DNA of 64,000 bases from Paenibacillus cellulositrophicus (GTDB lineage Bacteria; Bacillota; Bacilli; Paenibacillales; Paenibacillaceae). The translations under genes were made by a program, and so were the position numbers. The notes beneath the pieces were generated by a model, which had not been told where the DNA came from, searched no databases, and saw only the letters and a program-made list of their open reading frames with translations. Location: NCBI RefSeq assembly GCF_009363095.1, contig NZ_CP045295.1:434001-498000 (forward strand), in the 5' to 3' direction. Below, in pieces: positions 32,184 to 41,286 of the stretch (the stretch's first letter is position 1; each line of letters starts with the position of its first letter).

Positions 32184-32697
32184 TTAATACCCTCCGTATC
32201 ATTCATTTCACTGTCCCTGCACGGGACAATCGTTATACGAGAATGTTTGGATCTGGATCCGACCGGCATACTAGCCCAGCCGCCCTTCTCGACAAAATAA
32301 TTTATGAAATTGGATCCGCTAGTGTTCCTATGACATTTGCCTACGAAAAAATGGTTACGGCAAGATACTAATAACCCCGAACTCGACCATGAGTTTTCGG
32401 GATTTCGATCCTTCGGACTGCCTTCTCGAAGTCCCCCGCGTGGATCACTACTATAAACAAAACTGCCCGTTAGTTAAATCTGAAACATGCAGTAATGTCC
32501 CTTTCATCCAAGGTGTTGTATTAAGCTAACGGAAAATCGAGGCACCAAAAAAGTCATAACCAATATCTGTGGTTATGACTTTTTTGGTTTCTTTCTAATG
32601 TAAAGGATATTAATAATCCAGTAGGCGTCCATTATCGTTCCATTGACCGTACATCTTGTTTTTTCTCGTGTTTGTTAGGAATTTTTCTAATCTGTTC
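32184..32697. other. Upstream region of TOMM precursor with terminator; no intact gene
   Basis: It should contain the TOMM promoter. Near 32372-32402 there is an imperfect inverted repeat (CCCGAACTC / GAGTTTTCGGG). CCGTTAG near 32468 and CTAACGG near 32527 form a further inverted pair that could be remnant element ends, though no transposase is present. A strong terminator is at 32545-32587. Confidence 0.5.
32545..32587. terminator. Bidirectional terminator with 18-bp stem
   Basis: Perfect 18-base arms starting CCAAAAAAGTCATAACCA, 7-base loop, with A/T tracts inside both ends. It separates the TOMM region from the VOC relic/WYL region. Confidence 0.88.
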
Positions 32698-32766
32698 TTA
32701 AACCGCATAAAAATCAATCGCTTGTTCTGCAACCCCATCAAAGTTTAAATAGACAATAGCTGACAT
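32698..32766 (-). pseudogene. VOC/glyoxalase (PhnB-like) gene fragment, 22 codons
   Basis: It begins with a strong AAGGAGG site and ATG at 32766. The product starts MSAIVYLNFDGVAEQAIDFYA, the N-terminus of PhnB/3-demethylubiquinone methyltransferase-like VOC proteins, but stops after 22 residues. The rest of the domain is absent. It is divergent from the WYL regulator at 32869, a frequent pairing, so it is probably the remains of that regulator's target. Confidence 0.7.
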
Positions 32767-32812
32767 TTAGTAAAGCCTCCTTCTTGTTATAAATGCAGTA
32801 TAATGAATAAGA

Positions 32813-32832
32813 GGTGACAGCTTTATGTCACC
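32813..32832. promoter_or_regulatory. Operator candidate for WYL regulator
   Basis: Perfect inverted repeat GGTGACA / TGTCACC separated by 6 bases, just downstream of a TATAAT (about 32799-32804), in the divergent region between the VOC relic and the WYL gene. Confidence 0.6.
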
Positions 32833-32868
32833 ATTTATAAATAAAATACAGAACAAGAAGGAGTACAT

Positions 32869-33780
32869 ATGGAAAAGGTTGAGAGATTAATATCCATCAT
32901 CATGATCCTGCTGAAAAAGGATGTGGTTTCAACCAAAGAATTCGCACAATTATTTAACGTTACCAAAAGAACGATTCTGCGTGATATGGAAACATTAAGT
33001 GTATCCAACATCCCCATCTATTCCGTCAACGGCGTTCATGGCGGCTACGGTATTATGGATGAATACAAGGTTGATAAACGTCTCTTAAGCAGCTCCGACC
33101 TGGAGAATATATTAACGGCACTCGGCGGATTGGAACAAATTCTGATCAGCGAAGAAGTTGAAGTGACCATTAAAAAAATAGAAGCCATGGTTAGCCCGTT
33201 GGCTCCGAAAAGCTCAATACATCTGTCATTTTATGATTGGGAGGGAAGGTCTGAAATTCGTCAAACTTTGAAGAAGTGTCAAGAAGCGATATTAGCAAGA
33301 AGGTTAATTTCATTTGAGTATATTGATAAAAATGGTGTGATCACGAACAGAATGGTCGAGCCATATCAGCTTCATTTTAGCGAAACAAGCTGGTATTTGA
33401 AAGGATTCTGTCTGCATCGCATGAGGTATAGAACGTTTAAATTATCCAGAATCGACCATCTTCAAGTGGATGAAAAAACGTTTAGCCCTAGAAATCATTC
33501 ATTAGAACAAGAACATGAATCAAGTTATCAACCGGAACTAGTCACTGTAAGAGCGTTGATTTCGCCCAGCATAAAGGATCAATTTATTGAACGGTATGGC
33601 CGTAAGAGTATTGAATACTATAGTTCCGACTTATTATTGGCAACCATCCACGTTCCTCAAAGCCAAATCGGATTTCAATTTTTAGCAAGCTTCGGCACAA
33701 ACCTAAAAATCGTAGAACCGCAATCATATGCTGATGAATTTCGAAATTATTTACTTGAAATGGTTAATCAATATTCCTAA
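32869..33780 (+). CDS. YafY/DeoR-type WYL-domain transcriptional regulator
   Basis: A 303-residue regulator. The N-terminal winged helix (FAQLFNVTKRTILRDMETLS) is followed by a linker, a WYL domain in the middle (ISFEYIDKNGVITNRMVEPYQLHFSETSWYLKGFC, with W-Y-L visible) and a C-terminal WCX-like segment ending FRNYLLEMVNQY. WYL domains sense small molecules or nucleic acids. AAGGAG precedes the ATG. Its divergent partner is a truncated VOC gene, so it may have lost its main target. Confidence 0.9.
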   Translation: MEKVERLISIIMILLKKDVVSTKEFAQLFNVTKRTILRDMETLSVSNIPIYSVNGVHGGYGIMDEYKVDKRLLSSSDLENILTALGGLEQILISEEVEVTIKKIEAMVSPLAPKSSIHLSFYDWEGRSEIRQTLKKCQEAILARRLISFEYIDKNGVITNRMVEPYQLHFSETSWYLKGFCLHRMRYRTFKLSRIDHLQVDEKTFSPRNHSLEQEHESSYQPELVTVRALISPSIKDQFIERYGRKSIEYYSSDLLLATIHVPQSQIGFQFLASFGTNLKIVEPQSYADEFRNYLLEMVNQYS

Positions 33781-33869
33781 ATGGTCCACAGCACAAAAAA
33801 AGCTCTGCCTTTGGCAGTAGCTTCAGAGTTGCCCGAGAAAGCCCACCTCCCGGCTTGCCCGGAATTTTA

Positions 33870-34481
33870 CTATGTAGCTCCTCTGCTATTTTTGTTATAA
33901 AACTCCCATAAAGGGGCTAAGTTGACCGATATAACCTCAATGACTCCTTCAAACATCGTTTCCACTGAGCGATCTTGAGGGTACCGGCTCCACTGCAAAG
34001 CCGAACCGAATATGCCCCAACTGATAACGAGGGCCATCGCTTCCCATTTTTCTTGCGAAAAGCCCTGTTTGTCCATTTCATTTATCCGTTGAAGCAGGAA
34101 TCGATGAAGTTCCTGATGCATGACATTTTCAAACATCGCTTCAAACTGCTTGTCTCCCGGCGTGCTGCATTGTTGAAACCGCAATAGAAAATCGAATACG
34201 GTTTGAAAAAGGATTCGCAGATTATCCGCATTGCATCTTGTTTCTTCCGGCAGTCTATCCCTTATAGCCATTTGGAATTTTTCCGTCATCCAATATTCAA
34301 GAAAGTCATATTTATCCTGAAAATGCGCATAAAATGTTGTTCGATTTATGGCTGCTTGATTCGTGATATCGTGCACAGAAATGGAATAGACATTTCTCTT
34401 TTTCCCAACCAAATCGTTAAAAGCCTGCACGAACAGCTGACGGGTTCTTTTAACACGCGGATCCTCTGGATTTACCGACAT
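33870..34481 (-). CDS. TetR-family regulator
   Basis: A 203-residue TetR protein. The HTH region ISVHDITNQAAINRTTFYAHFQDKYDFLEY is of the AcrR/YcgE-like Firmicute type; a helical C-terminal domain follows. It is divergent from the NAD(P)-binding oxidoreductase gene at 34680. A palindrome GGACTAAAATGTCC near 34520-34533 lies between them and is a candidate operator. Repression of both genes is inferred. Confidence 0.86.
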   Translation of the reverse strand: MSVNPEDPRVKRTRQLFVQAFNDLVGKKRNVYSISVHDITNQAAINRTTFYAHFQDKYDFLEYWMTEKFQMAIRDRLPEETRCNADNLRILFQTVFDFLLRFQQCSTPGDKQFEAMFENVMHQELHRFLLQRINEMDKQGFSQEKWEAMALVISWGIFGSALQWSRYPQDRSVETMFEGVIEVISVNLAPLWEFYNKNSRGAT

Positions 34482-34679
34482 TCTATCCCCCTCTTTCTCT
34501 AGAACTCAAATAACAGACAAAAGGACTAAAATGTCCGGAACACAACAAAAACAGCTTTTTGCAGGTTGTTCGCACGGACCCAACCTTTTAAATTTTACTT
34601 ATACGATGATGATTGCACAAGCAAAATCGTATGGCAAGAAACTCTATCATGATTCGCAAACGAAAGGATGAGTGTAGGA

Positions 34680-35537
34680 ATGATTGTTGTTACAGGAGCG
34701 AATGGAAAATTAGGCCGGAAGGTCGTAGAGGAACTTCTCAAACGTGTTCCTGCTGGGGACATTGGTGTAAGTGTCCGAGATGTGAATACGGCACAGGATC
34801 TAAAAGAACGCGGAGTTCGTGTTCGGCAAGGGCATTTCGATGATTCCGAAAGTCTCCTTCACGCCTTTGAGGAAGCGTCTCAAGTTCTCATGATCTCGTC
34901 CCACTCCTTGGGAGAGGTTGCTGTTCGTCAGCATCAAACCGCAATCGACTCGGCAAAAAAAGCTGGTGTTCGACGGCTGCTGTACACTAGCCAAATGTTT
35001 TCATCTGCAACGTCGAATTTTCCTCCCATGGACGTTCATGCGGCTACAGAAGAAATGCTAAAATCTTCAGGAATGGCTTTCACGTCGCTGCGAAACGGCT
35101 TTTATGCCGCTTCAGCAATCATGTGGATGGGTGATGCTTTAAAAACAGGGGAATTGATTGCTCCGGAAGATGGTCCTGTTGCCTGGACCACCCATTCCGA
35201 CCTGGCCGAAGCCACAGCGGTTATCCTGACAGAGCAGAGTTATGACGGTATGACCCCTAACCTTACGGCTTCCCAAGCGATTGACATGGATAGAATCGCA
35301 TCGATTGCTTCCAAGGTCTTGGACCGGCCGATTCGTCGAATTGTCGTATCGGATGATGAATATCGGAGCCATTTAATGTCCAGAGGACTGCCTGAAACGA
35401 TGGTCGGTATGCTAACGGGTATGTTCCAGGCCAGTCGACAGGGAGATTTCTCGCAAACCAATCCCGCATTGGAAAAGCTGATCGGCAGATCCCCAATGAA
35501 TTTTGCGGATTTTTTAAAAGATTCGCTTTCTCGGTGA
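34680..35537 (+). CDS. NmrA-like NAD(P)H:quinone oxidoreductase (QOR2/YtfG-like SDR)
   Basis: A 285-residue atypical SDR: MIVVTGANGKLGRKVVEELL gives the dinucleotide motif, then ISSHSLGEVAVRQHQTAIDSAKKAG and LLYTSQMFSS, typical of the QOR2 group that reduces quinones with NADPH. ATG 34680 matches the family N-terminus. ATG 34668 is four codons earlier and is also possible; neither has ideal SD spacing. It faces a TetR regulator. Confidence 0.83.
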   Translation: MIVVTGANGKLGRKVVEELLKRVPAGDIGVSVRDVNTAQDLKERGVRVRQGHFDDSESLLHAFEEASQVLMISSHSLGEVAVRQHQTAIDSAKKAGVRRLLYTSQMFSSATSNFPPMDVHAATEEMLKSSGMAFTSLRNGFYAASAIMWMGDALKTGELIAPEDGPVAWTTHSDLAEATAVILTEQSYDGMTPNLTASQAIDMDRIASIASKVLDRPIRRIVVSDDEYRSHLMSRGLPETMVGMLTGMFQASRQGDFSQTNPALEKLIGRSPMNFADFLKDSLSR

Positions 35538-35564
35538 CACGTTAACGCCGACTTAGAAAGCAGC

Positions 35565-35978
35565 TCAATCGGATGAGCCGGCATGCCAAGCCTTTAGCAT
35601 CTCTTGTGCTTTTTGCGGATCGTCGATGAGGAGAGTCCGATACTCCAGCATCCAATTAAGCGTGACCAGCATCTGGTCATATTCTTCCTTCTTGCCTTCG
35701 ATCTCCTTTTTCTTGCCGCGAATCCAATCGATAATCTGCTGGTTCGTGTTCGCGTTGGCGTCGTGGTCCCGCAGCACTTCCTTCAGTTCAGCCAGTGAAC
35801 AGCCGATGGACTGGAACTTCTTGATGAGCTTCAACCGCTCGACAGCCTCATCCGAATAGTTGCGGTAATTGTTGCTTTCTCGCCGGACATGCCGATCGTC
35901 CAGCAAGCCTTCCTTTTCATAATAGCGGATCGTATGAATCGTTAATCCCATCTTATCCGCCAGTTCCTGAATTTTCAT
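35565..35978 (-). CDS. MerR-family regulator
   Basis: A 137-residue protein with an N-terminal MerR domain (KIQELADKMGLTIHTIRYYEKEGLL), a KKFQSIGCSLAELKEVL second helix pair and a long coiled dimerisation helix. No C-terminal metal-binding Cys cluster is present, so it is of the AdhR/stress type rather than metal-sensing. It is divergent from an SDR gene whose promoter has the distorted 19-bp spacer that MerR proteins activate. Confidence 0.88.
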   Translation of the reverse strand: MKIQELADKMGLTIHTIRYYEKEGLLDDRHVRRESNNYRNYSDEAVERLKLIKKFQSIGCSLAELKEVLRDHDANANTNQQIIDWIRGKKKEIEGKKEEYDQMLVTLNWMLEYRTLLIDDPQKAQEMLKAWHAGSSD

Positions 35979-36000
35979 CGTCTTTTCTCCTTTGGACCGC

Positions 36001-36031
36001 TTGCCCTAGAGTTCACTTCATAGTTTATGCT
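36001..36031 (+). promoter_or_regulatory. MerR-type promoter with 19-bp spacer
   Basis: -35 TTGCCC (36001-36006) and -10 TATGCT (36026-36031) are separated by 19 bases. The dyad core AGAGTTCACTTC sits inside the spacer, as in MerR-activated promoters. It points to the SDR gene at 36073. Confidence 0.7.
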
Positions 36032-36072
36032 TAACATGTTCAAGCAGTCAACTCATGAAGGAGGATATCAAA

Positions 36073-36918
36073 ATGCATGTTTTTGTTACAGGAGCAACAG
36101 GGTATGTCGGTTCCGCGGTTGTCAAGGAACTGATCGGTGCAGGACATACCGTATCGGGTCTTTGCCGCTCTGAAGAGAAAGCCGCGGAATTAAAGGCAGC
36201 GGGAGCCGAACCGCTGTACGGCACGCTGGACGATCTCGATACGCTAAGCAGCGCCGCCGCGGCTGCGGATGGCGTGATTCATCTGGCGTTCACCAACGAT
36301 TTTTCCGACTTTGAAGGTGCACTGGCTCTGGATTTACGGGCCGTGGAAGTCATGGGAGCGGCGCTCGAAGGCTCCGGGAAGCCGTTCATTACTACCGCAC
36401 ATGCCAATGGACATGCCGTGGATGAAGCCGTGCTCGCTATGGCGAAGCGGGGTATCCGGGCATCGATCGTCTCGCTTGCACCGTCCGTACACGGCCAAGG
36501 CGATAAGGGCTTTGTCCCGATGATGATCAGCATCGCCCGTTCGAAGGGCTTCGCCGCCTACATCGGTGATGGAACGAACCGCTGGCCAGCGGTTCACCGC
36601 CTGGACGCGGCAGTTCTGTACCGTCTGGCGCTGGAATCGGCCCCGGCGGGCTCACGGCTGCTTGGTGCCAGCGATGAAGGCATTCCGCTCCGCGAGATCG
36701 CCGAGGTCATCGGACGGCAATTGAACGTGCCGGCGGTCAGCATCACATCTGAAGAAGCTGCCGCCCATTTCGGTTTTCTCGGTGCCATTGCAGCCCTCGA
36801 CATTACAAGCTTGTATAACACTGCACAAGCGAGTCAGGCAACACGGGAGCTTCTTGGCTGGAAACCGATGCAGCCCGGACTCATCGCCGATCTCGAAGAA
36901 GGGCATTATTTCGTGTAA
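36073..36918 (+). CDS. NAD-dependent epimerase/dehydratase-like extended SDR
   Basis: A 281-residue protein with MHVFVTGATGYVGSAVVKELIGAGHTV (GxxGxxG), followed by IHLAFTNDF and a central region ITTAHANGHAVDEAV lacking a clear YxxxK. It resembles the SDR subgroup often annotated as 3-beta-HSD/NAD-epimerase-like, found beside MerR regulators. ATG 36073 follows AAGGAGG by nine bases and is preferred to ATG 36055. Target of the adjacent MerR by promoter structure; substrate unknown. Terminator at 36925. Confidence 0.85.
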   Translation: MHVFVTGATGYVGSAVVKELIGAGHTVSGLCRSEEKAAELKAAGAEPLYGTLDDLDTLSSAAAAADGVIHLAFTNDFSDFEGALALDLRAVEVMGAALEGSGKPFITTAHANGHAVDEAVLAMAKRGIRASIVSLAPSVHGQGDKGFVPMMISIARSKGFAAYIGDGTNRWPAVHRLDAAVLYRLALESAPAGSRLLGASDEGIPLREIAEVIGRQLNVPAVSITSEEAAAHFGFLGAIAALDITSLYNTAQASQATRELLGWKPMQPGLIADLEEGHYFV

Positions 36919-36924
36919 AAAAGG

Positions 36925-36969
36925 AGGGTGTCTCAAGCCTTAATTGGCTAGGGACACCCTTTTTATTTT
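36925..36969 (+). terminator. Terminator after SDR gene
   Basis: Outer arms AGGGTGTC / GGACACCCT with an inner AAGCC / GGCT helix, then TTTTATTTT. Confidence 0.85.
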
Positions 36970-37159
36970 CAGTAAAGGTTTCGTTATTCGCTTGTTATGC
37001 CTCTCTGTTCATCGGATACGAATAGCCATATATATTAAAATGATTCCTGTCGTAAATATTATTCATATTATTCAAGCGGACTGATGCATGCTAACATAAA
37101 TGAAAAGTTCCGTTTATCCTGCTTCCATCGTTATATATTTACTGCAGAGGAGATCATTG

Positions 37160-38353
37160 ATGTTACCAAGGTCCGCATTTCCATTACTTCTATTGAATAT
37201 GTTTCTCGCCAATCTTAGCATGGGCCTCGTCATTCCGATCGTGCCGGAACTGCTCGCGATGTTTTCAGCAAGCGGCCAAGCCGCCGGCTATCTCGTCTCT
37301 TGCTTCGGTTTGACACAGTTTCTATTCTCACCCTTCGCAGGAAACTTGTCCGACCGGTACGGTCGTAAACCGATGATCATTACAGGGTTGATTTTATTTG
37401 CCGTTTCTAATTTAATGGCGGCGTTTGCAGGCGATTTAACCTTATTATTCGTGTCGAGACTGATCGGCGGAATCGGGTCAGCCGCCCTTGTCCCTGCGAT
37501 TATTGCTTACGTTGCAGATATTACAGAAGATGCCCAGCGCAGCAAGGCCATGTCTTGGTTAGGCGCATCGATGACTTCAGGGTTTATTATCGGGCCGGGT
37601 GTAGGAGGATTGCTTGCGGAATGGGGCATCACAATGCCTTTCTTCGCTTCCGCATCCGTTGGACTGCTGGCTATGATATGCAGTATGTGGATGCTCCCCG
37701 AGCCGCTGTCGCCTGATATCCGCCGCCTTCGCCAATCTGTGCAGAACAAGAAAGACAATATCTTTCGTCAAATTGGTCTTTCCGTAAAATCCCGTTATTT
37801 TATCCTGCTGCTTATTGTTTTCGCCATGACGTTTGGTCTGACGCACTTTGAAGCCATTTTCCCGCTTTTTGTCGTTCAGGGTTATGGCTTCACTACGCAG
37901 CAAATCGCCATTTTACTTACCGTGTGCTCTTTGATCGGCACGCTGAACCAAGTGCTCCTGACCGACCGGATCACCCGCCGGTTCGGGGAAAAGCGGGTTA
38001 TCGTCGCCATGCTTTTGCTATCCGCTTTCACGCTCGCATCGTTGCTTTTCTCAGGCAATTACTATTATGTCATGATCGTCACCATGCTATTTTTTTCATT
38101 CAATAATATTTTGCGTCCAACCATCAACACCCTCCTATCCAAAGAAGCTGGAGAGGACCAAGGATTCGTCGCAGGGATGAATAATGCCTATACGAGCCTT
38201 GGTACGATCTTTGGACCGTTACTCGCAGGGATATTATATGAAATCCATATCGACTTGCCTTATCTTTTTGGTGCATTTGTGCTGCTTGCAAGCAGTCTAG
38301 TCTCGGTAAGAAAATTGAATAAAAATCGTCATCGGCGTCTACAAGCGCGTTAA
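37160..38353 (+). CDS. MFS exporter, DHA1 (12-TM, TetA/Bmr-like)
   Basis: A 397-residue 12-helix drug:H+ antiporter. It shows NMFLANLSMGLVIPIVPELL in TM1, motif A GNLSDRYGRKPMI, FVSRLIGGIGSA and motif C GASMTSGFIIGPGVGGLLAE. ATG 37160 has GAGGAG seven bases upstream; the reading from 37100 has no ribosome site. No local regulator. Substrate unknown; tetracycline/fluoroquinolone-type exporters are the nearest functional relatives by motif. Confidence 0.9.
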   Translation: MLPRSAFPLLLLNMFLANLSMGLVIPIVPELLAMFSASGQAAGYLVSCFGLTQFLFSPFAGNLSDRYGRKPMIITGLILFAVSNLMAAFAGDLTLLFVSRLIGGIGSAALVPAIIAYVADITEDAQRSKAMSWLGASMTSGFIIGPGVGGLLAEWGITMPFFASASVGLLAMICSMWMLPEPLSPDIRRLRQSVQNKKDNIFRQIGLSVKSRYFILLLIVFAMTFGLTHFEAIFPLFVVQGYGFTTQQIAILLTVCSLIGTLNQVLLTDRITRRFGEKRVIVAMLLLSAFTLASLLFSGNYYYVMIVTMLFFSFNNILRPTINTLLSKEAGEDQGFVAGMNNAYTSLGTIFGPLLAGILYEIHIDLPYLFGAFVLLASSLVSVRKLNKNRHRRLQAR

Positions 38354-38381
38354 CAGGCAGCATTAATCAATAGGATGATTC

Positions 38382-40370
38382 TCAACCCATCTCTTCTCTT
38401 AAGTCATGCTCCATGAAGAGAATATCACGTTTCATTTCCTTCATGCCCTGTCTGGATATCCGTCCGGTCTCGAACATGGCTTGGATGTTGTCTCTCTCCA
38501 GCTGAATCCCGACCCGTGCGAGCTCCTGCATCATGATGTCGAACTCTTCCCGGTTGTAGGTGTCCGATTCGTTTCGGGTCAGAAGAAGCAGCGTACGTTC
38601 ATATTGCAAAATCAGCGAGCTGACCGACTCCATATCCGTCTCCCCTTTTGCGAGCAGCGCATTCAGCTCCTTTATGACATAAGCCGTATTTTGAATTCTG
38701 AGCCTGGCCAATTCGGCGCGTCTCTCCCGGATACTCAGGCGGGCCGGATGCAGCATTCCGAACACTTCAATCCATTGCTTCACAGGGAAAAGCTCTTTTT
38801 TATAACGGACATCTCCTGTGTGCATAAATAACAGCTGGTTTATTCTTCTAAGGTAACGGTACGCTGTGACTGGATTCACTTCTTTCTTCTGAACCGCGTG
38901 CAGCGTGTTCTCTCTTTCCCATTTCAGGATAGAAAGGCCCAAGGCCCGCTGCACTTTATCGTTCTTTTCCTCTTTTTTCAGCGATTTGATTCTGGAAGTA
39001 TACGTATTGATGATCTGGGCAGTCGCCAGCCGGTTCTGATCCGTGGTCAGTTCGTTTAATCCGTTCACCACATTCCTCAGAATTTCAATTTTTGCCTGAA
39101 CCTCCTCCTCTTCCTGCTCCGTTTGCGTTTCTTTCCCCAATAAAAGCGGCAGCAGATAGTTGGACGCAAGAAGGGTCCACAGGATAACTCCAGCCGCAAG
39201 GAAAATGATCAGATCCCTCGCCGGAAATGCGGTGCCATCACTAAGAAATAATGGCAGTGACATCGTACTCGCCAGTGTGATCGTTCCCCGGACGCCTGAT
39301 AAGCTGAGAATCAGCGCCTTCTTGACCCTAAGCCGCAAAGGGCCGCGCGGTTTGGTCCCTTCGACCATATCCATTAGAATCGCCCAGATGAAGCGCAGCC
39401 CAAGCACAGCTGCGGTCAATAACAGGGTGTACATGATGACTTTCAGATTCCCGATTTCCGCGCTGTTCCAAATCGTCTGGATAATATCAGGAAGCTGTGT
39501 GCCAAGCAGCAGGAAAACCAGCCCGTTTAGAACAAAAACAATGACCGACCAGGTGCTTTTGGATACAACCCGCAGCTTGGCTACCTCGGGATTCATTTTC
39601 TTGTAACCGAAAGAATGGGCGATTCCTGCGGCGACGACGGCCAGGATGCCGTTAACCCCTAACTCCTCGGCCGCCATGAAAATCACAAAAGGGGTCAGGA
39701 TTTCAATCAGCATGTGGAGCGTAACATTCTCCATCCCCAGTCTGCGCAGCCATTTCACCATGGCATATTTGGCAAGCGTGAGCAGCAGGCCCAGCACTAC
39801 ACCGCCAAGTGAGATGGAAATAAAGCTGATGCTGGCCGTTTTGAAAGAGAACACACCGGTGATCATCGCGGCTACGGCAAACTGAAATGACACCAGCCCC
39901 GATGCGTCATTGATTAAGGATTCTCCCTCCAGAATTTGCATCGTCTGATGAGGGATTTTTACTTTCTGCTCCAGTGCACCCACGGCCACAGCATCAGTAG
40001 GCGCTAATGCAGCCGCCAGTGCAAAAGATGCCGCCAGCGGAATCACCGGAAGGAGCCAGTTCAGGAAATAACCAACCACGGCTACCGTGACGAATACCAG
40101 ACCCAGTGCCAGCAAAAGGATTGGTTTCTTCAGCTTCCAGAGCGCTTCCTTATCCGCATGCCTTCCATCATTGAACAGCAGCGGGGCAATGAACAGGAGC
40201 AAAAACAGCTCTGGATTTAATTTCAGTTCAAAGTGTAACGGCAGCCAAGTGATCAACATCCCCAGTACGATTTGAATAATAGGCACGGAGACCGAGGGGA
40301 TAAACCGGTTCACTAAATTGGATAAAGACACCGCCGCCAGCATTAGCAAAATAAACTCAAACAATTCCAA
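38382..40370 (-). CDS. nhaK: Na+/H+ antiporter, CPA1 family (NhaK/YvgP-like)
   Basis: A 662-residue monovalent cation/proton antiporter. About 12 TM helices occupy residues 1-400. The ion-binding region LAPTDAVAVGAL and EGESLINDASGLVSF is as in CPA1 antiporters, and SGVRGTITLASTMSLPL is in a late helix. A charged cytoplasmic C-terminal domain of over 200 residues follows. The start is taken as TTG 40370: GGAGG lies 10 bases upstream and the family N-terminus (ELFEFILLMLAAVSLSN) begins there. ATG 40442 would add 24 unsupported residues. It maintains pH and Na+/K+ balance at the cell membrane. Confidence 0.88.
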   Translation of the reverse strand: MELFEFILLMLAAVSLSNLVNRFIPSVSVPIIQIVLGMLITWLPLHFELKLNPELFLLLFIAPLLFNDGRHADKEALWKLKKPILLLALGLVFVTVAVVGYFLNWLLPVIPLAASFALAAALAPTDAVAVGALEQKVKIPHQTMQILEGESLINDASGLVSFQFAVAAMITGVFSFKTASISFISISLGGVVLGLLLTLAKYAMVKWLRRLGMENVTLHMLIEILTPFVIFMAAEELGVNGILAVVAAGIAHSFGYKKMNPEVAKLRVVSKSTWSVIVFVLNGLVFLLLGTQLPDIIQTIWNSAEIGNLKVIMYTLLLTAAVLGLRFIWAILMDMVEGTKPRGPLRLRVKKALILSLSGVRGTITLASTMSLPLFLSDGTAFPARDLIIFLAAGVILWTLLASNYLLPLLLGKETQTEQEEEEVQAKIEILRNVVNGLNELTTDQNRLATAQIINTYTSRIKSLKKEEKNDKVQRALGLSILKWERENTLHAVQKKEVNPVTAYRYLRRINQLLFMHTGDVRYKKELFPVKQWIEVFGMLHPARLSIRERRAELARLRIQNTAYVIKELNALLAKGETDMESVSSLILQYERTLLLLTRNESDTYNREEFDIMMQELARVGIQLERDNIQAMFETGRISRQGMKEMKRDILFMEHDLREEMG

Positions 40371-40604
40371 ACGATTCTTACCTCCATTATCGATCTGTAA
40401 CGATCCACTCGTTGTAAATTTAGGATCCTCTCTACGATTCAACTATTGTAAATGATATTTATGAACTGTATGTGAATCGTTTTGCACTTAAGCCCAGAGC
40501 AATATTCTATAGTACCCATTGGTATTATCATCGGAATTACCGACAGCTTCTTTAATACACCCTACTTTCCATTTGTTCTTCACCAGATATGGCTATTAAG
40601 CGTG

Positions 40605-40644
40605 AAAAAGCCTAATTTCTCGGCATTCGGTGAGAAATTAGGCA
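40605..40644 (-). terminator. Terminator after DinB-like gene
   Basis: Twelve-base arms GCCTAATTTCTC and GAGAAATTAGGC, then TTTTT on the minus strand; 40 bases past the DinB stop. Confidence 0.88.
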
Positions 40645-40683
40645 TTGGTACTTCATTATAGGGCCCTTAAGCGAATATACAAA

Positions 40684-41220
40684 TTATTCCCGTTCCTTTG
40701 GCCAAGAACCTTGTTGTTTGCGAATGAATACGATTTGTCCGATATGGTATACGTTGTGCAGCATTTGACGGGCCAGCCTCCCCACACGCTCCTCATCCAG
40801 CTGACTGTCGTTCATTTGTGCCAGCGATTGACGCAAATCTTCACAAATCAGGCGGGTTTCTGCCAAGGTTGCCGCCCACTTGTCAGAATTCGCCGGGTCC
40901 CCAGGCCCTCCAAATGTATCTTCTGCCAAAACGGCCTCCCATTTAGAATCAGGGGGTTCTCCGATATCTCCATATGTAGGCTTGTGTTCAGATGCCTCTG
41001 TTCCATGCGTTGTGTCATGGAGTTGTCTGACAAGCAGGGCGTTGTAATAATTCAGATGGTTTACCGTTTGCCAAATGGTATTCCCTCCTCCAGGGGGCTG
41101 CCAGCTTGCATCGGTCGAATTTAAACCTGCAAGAGCAGATTCTAATGGTAAAAACCAGGTCTCCGTATCCCAAACAAAGTCAAATTGCATACGAAAAATA
41201 TCTATCCGTTTCATATTCAT
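40684..41220 (-). CDS. DinB-family protein
   Basis: A 178-residue four-helix-bundle protein of the DinB/YfiT superfamily. Metal-ligand His residues are visible in IWQTVNHLNYYN and MLHNVYHIGQIVFIRKQQGSW, the usual three-His arrangement. Such proteins are putative metal-dependent thiol transferases; the substrate here is unknown. Adjacent ATGs (MNM) follow GGAGAGAG. Monocistronic, ending at its own terminator. Confidence 0.85.
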   Translation of the reverse strand: MNMKRIDIFRMQFDFVWDTETWFLPLESALAGLNSTDASWQPPGGGNTIWQTVNHLNYYNALLVRQLHDTTHGTEASEHKPTYGDIGEPPDSKWEAVLAEDTFGGPGDPANSDKWAATLAETRLICEDLRQSLAQMNDSQLDEERVGRLARQMLHNVYHIGQIVFIRKQQGSWPKERE

Positions 41221-41286
41221 TTGCTCTCTCCTTGATGATTCATATTTGGGAGTCTTATCACAGATTACGATCGTCCCCTGTTTCCT

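Noticed and set aside
32372..32535. Possible insertion-sequence remnant (CCGTTAG / CTAACGG pair and nearby inverted repeat)
   Set aside because: No transposase fragment, no target duplication and imperfect arms; too weak to call a mobile element.
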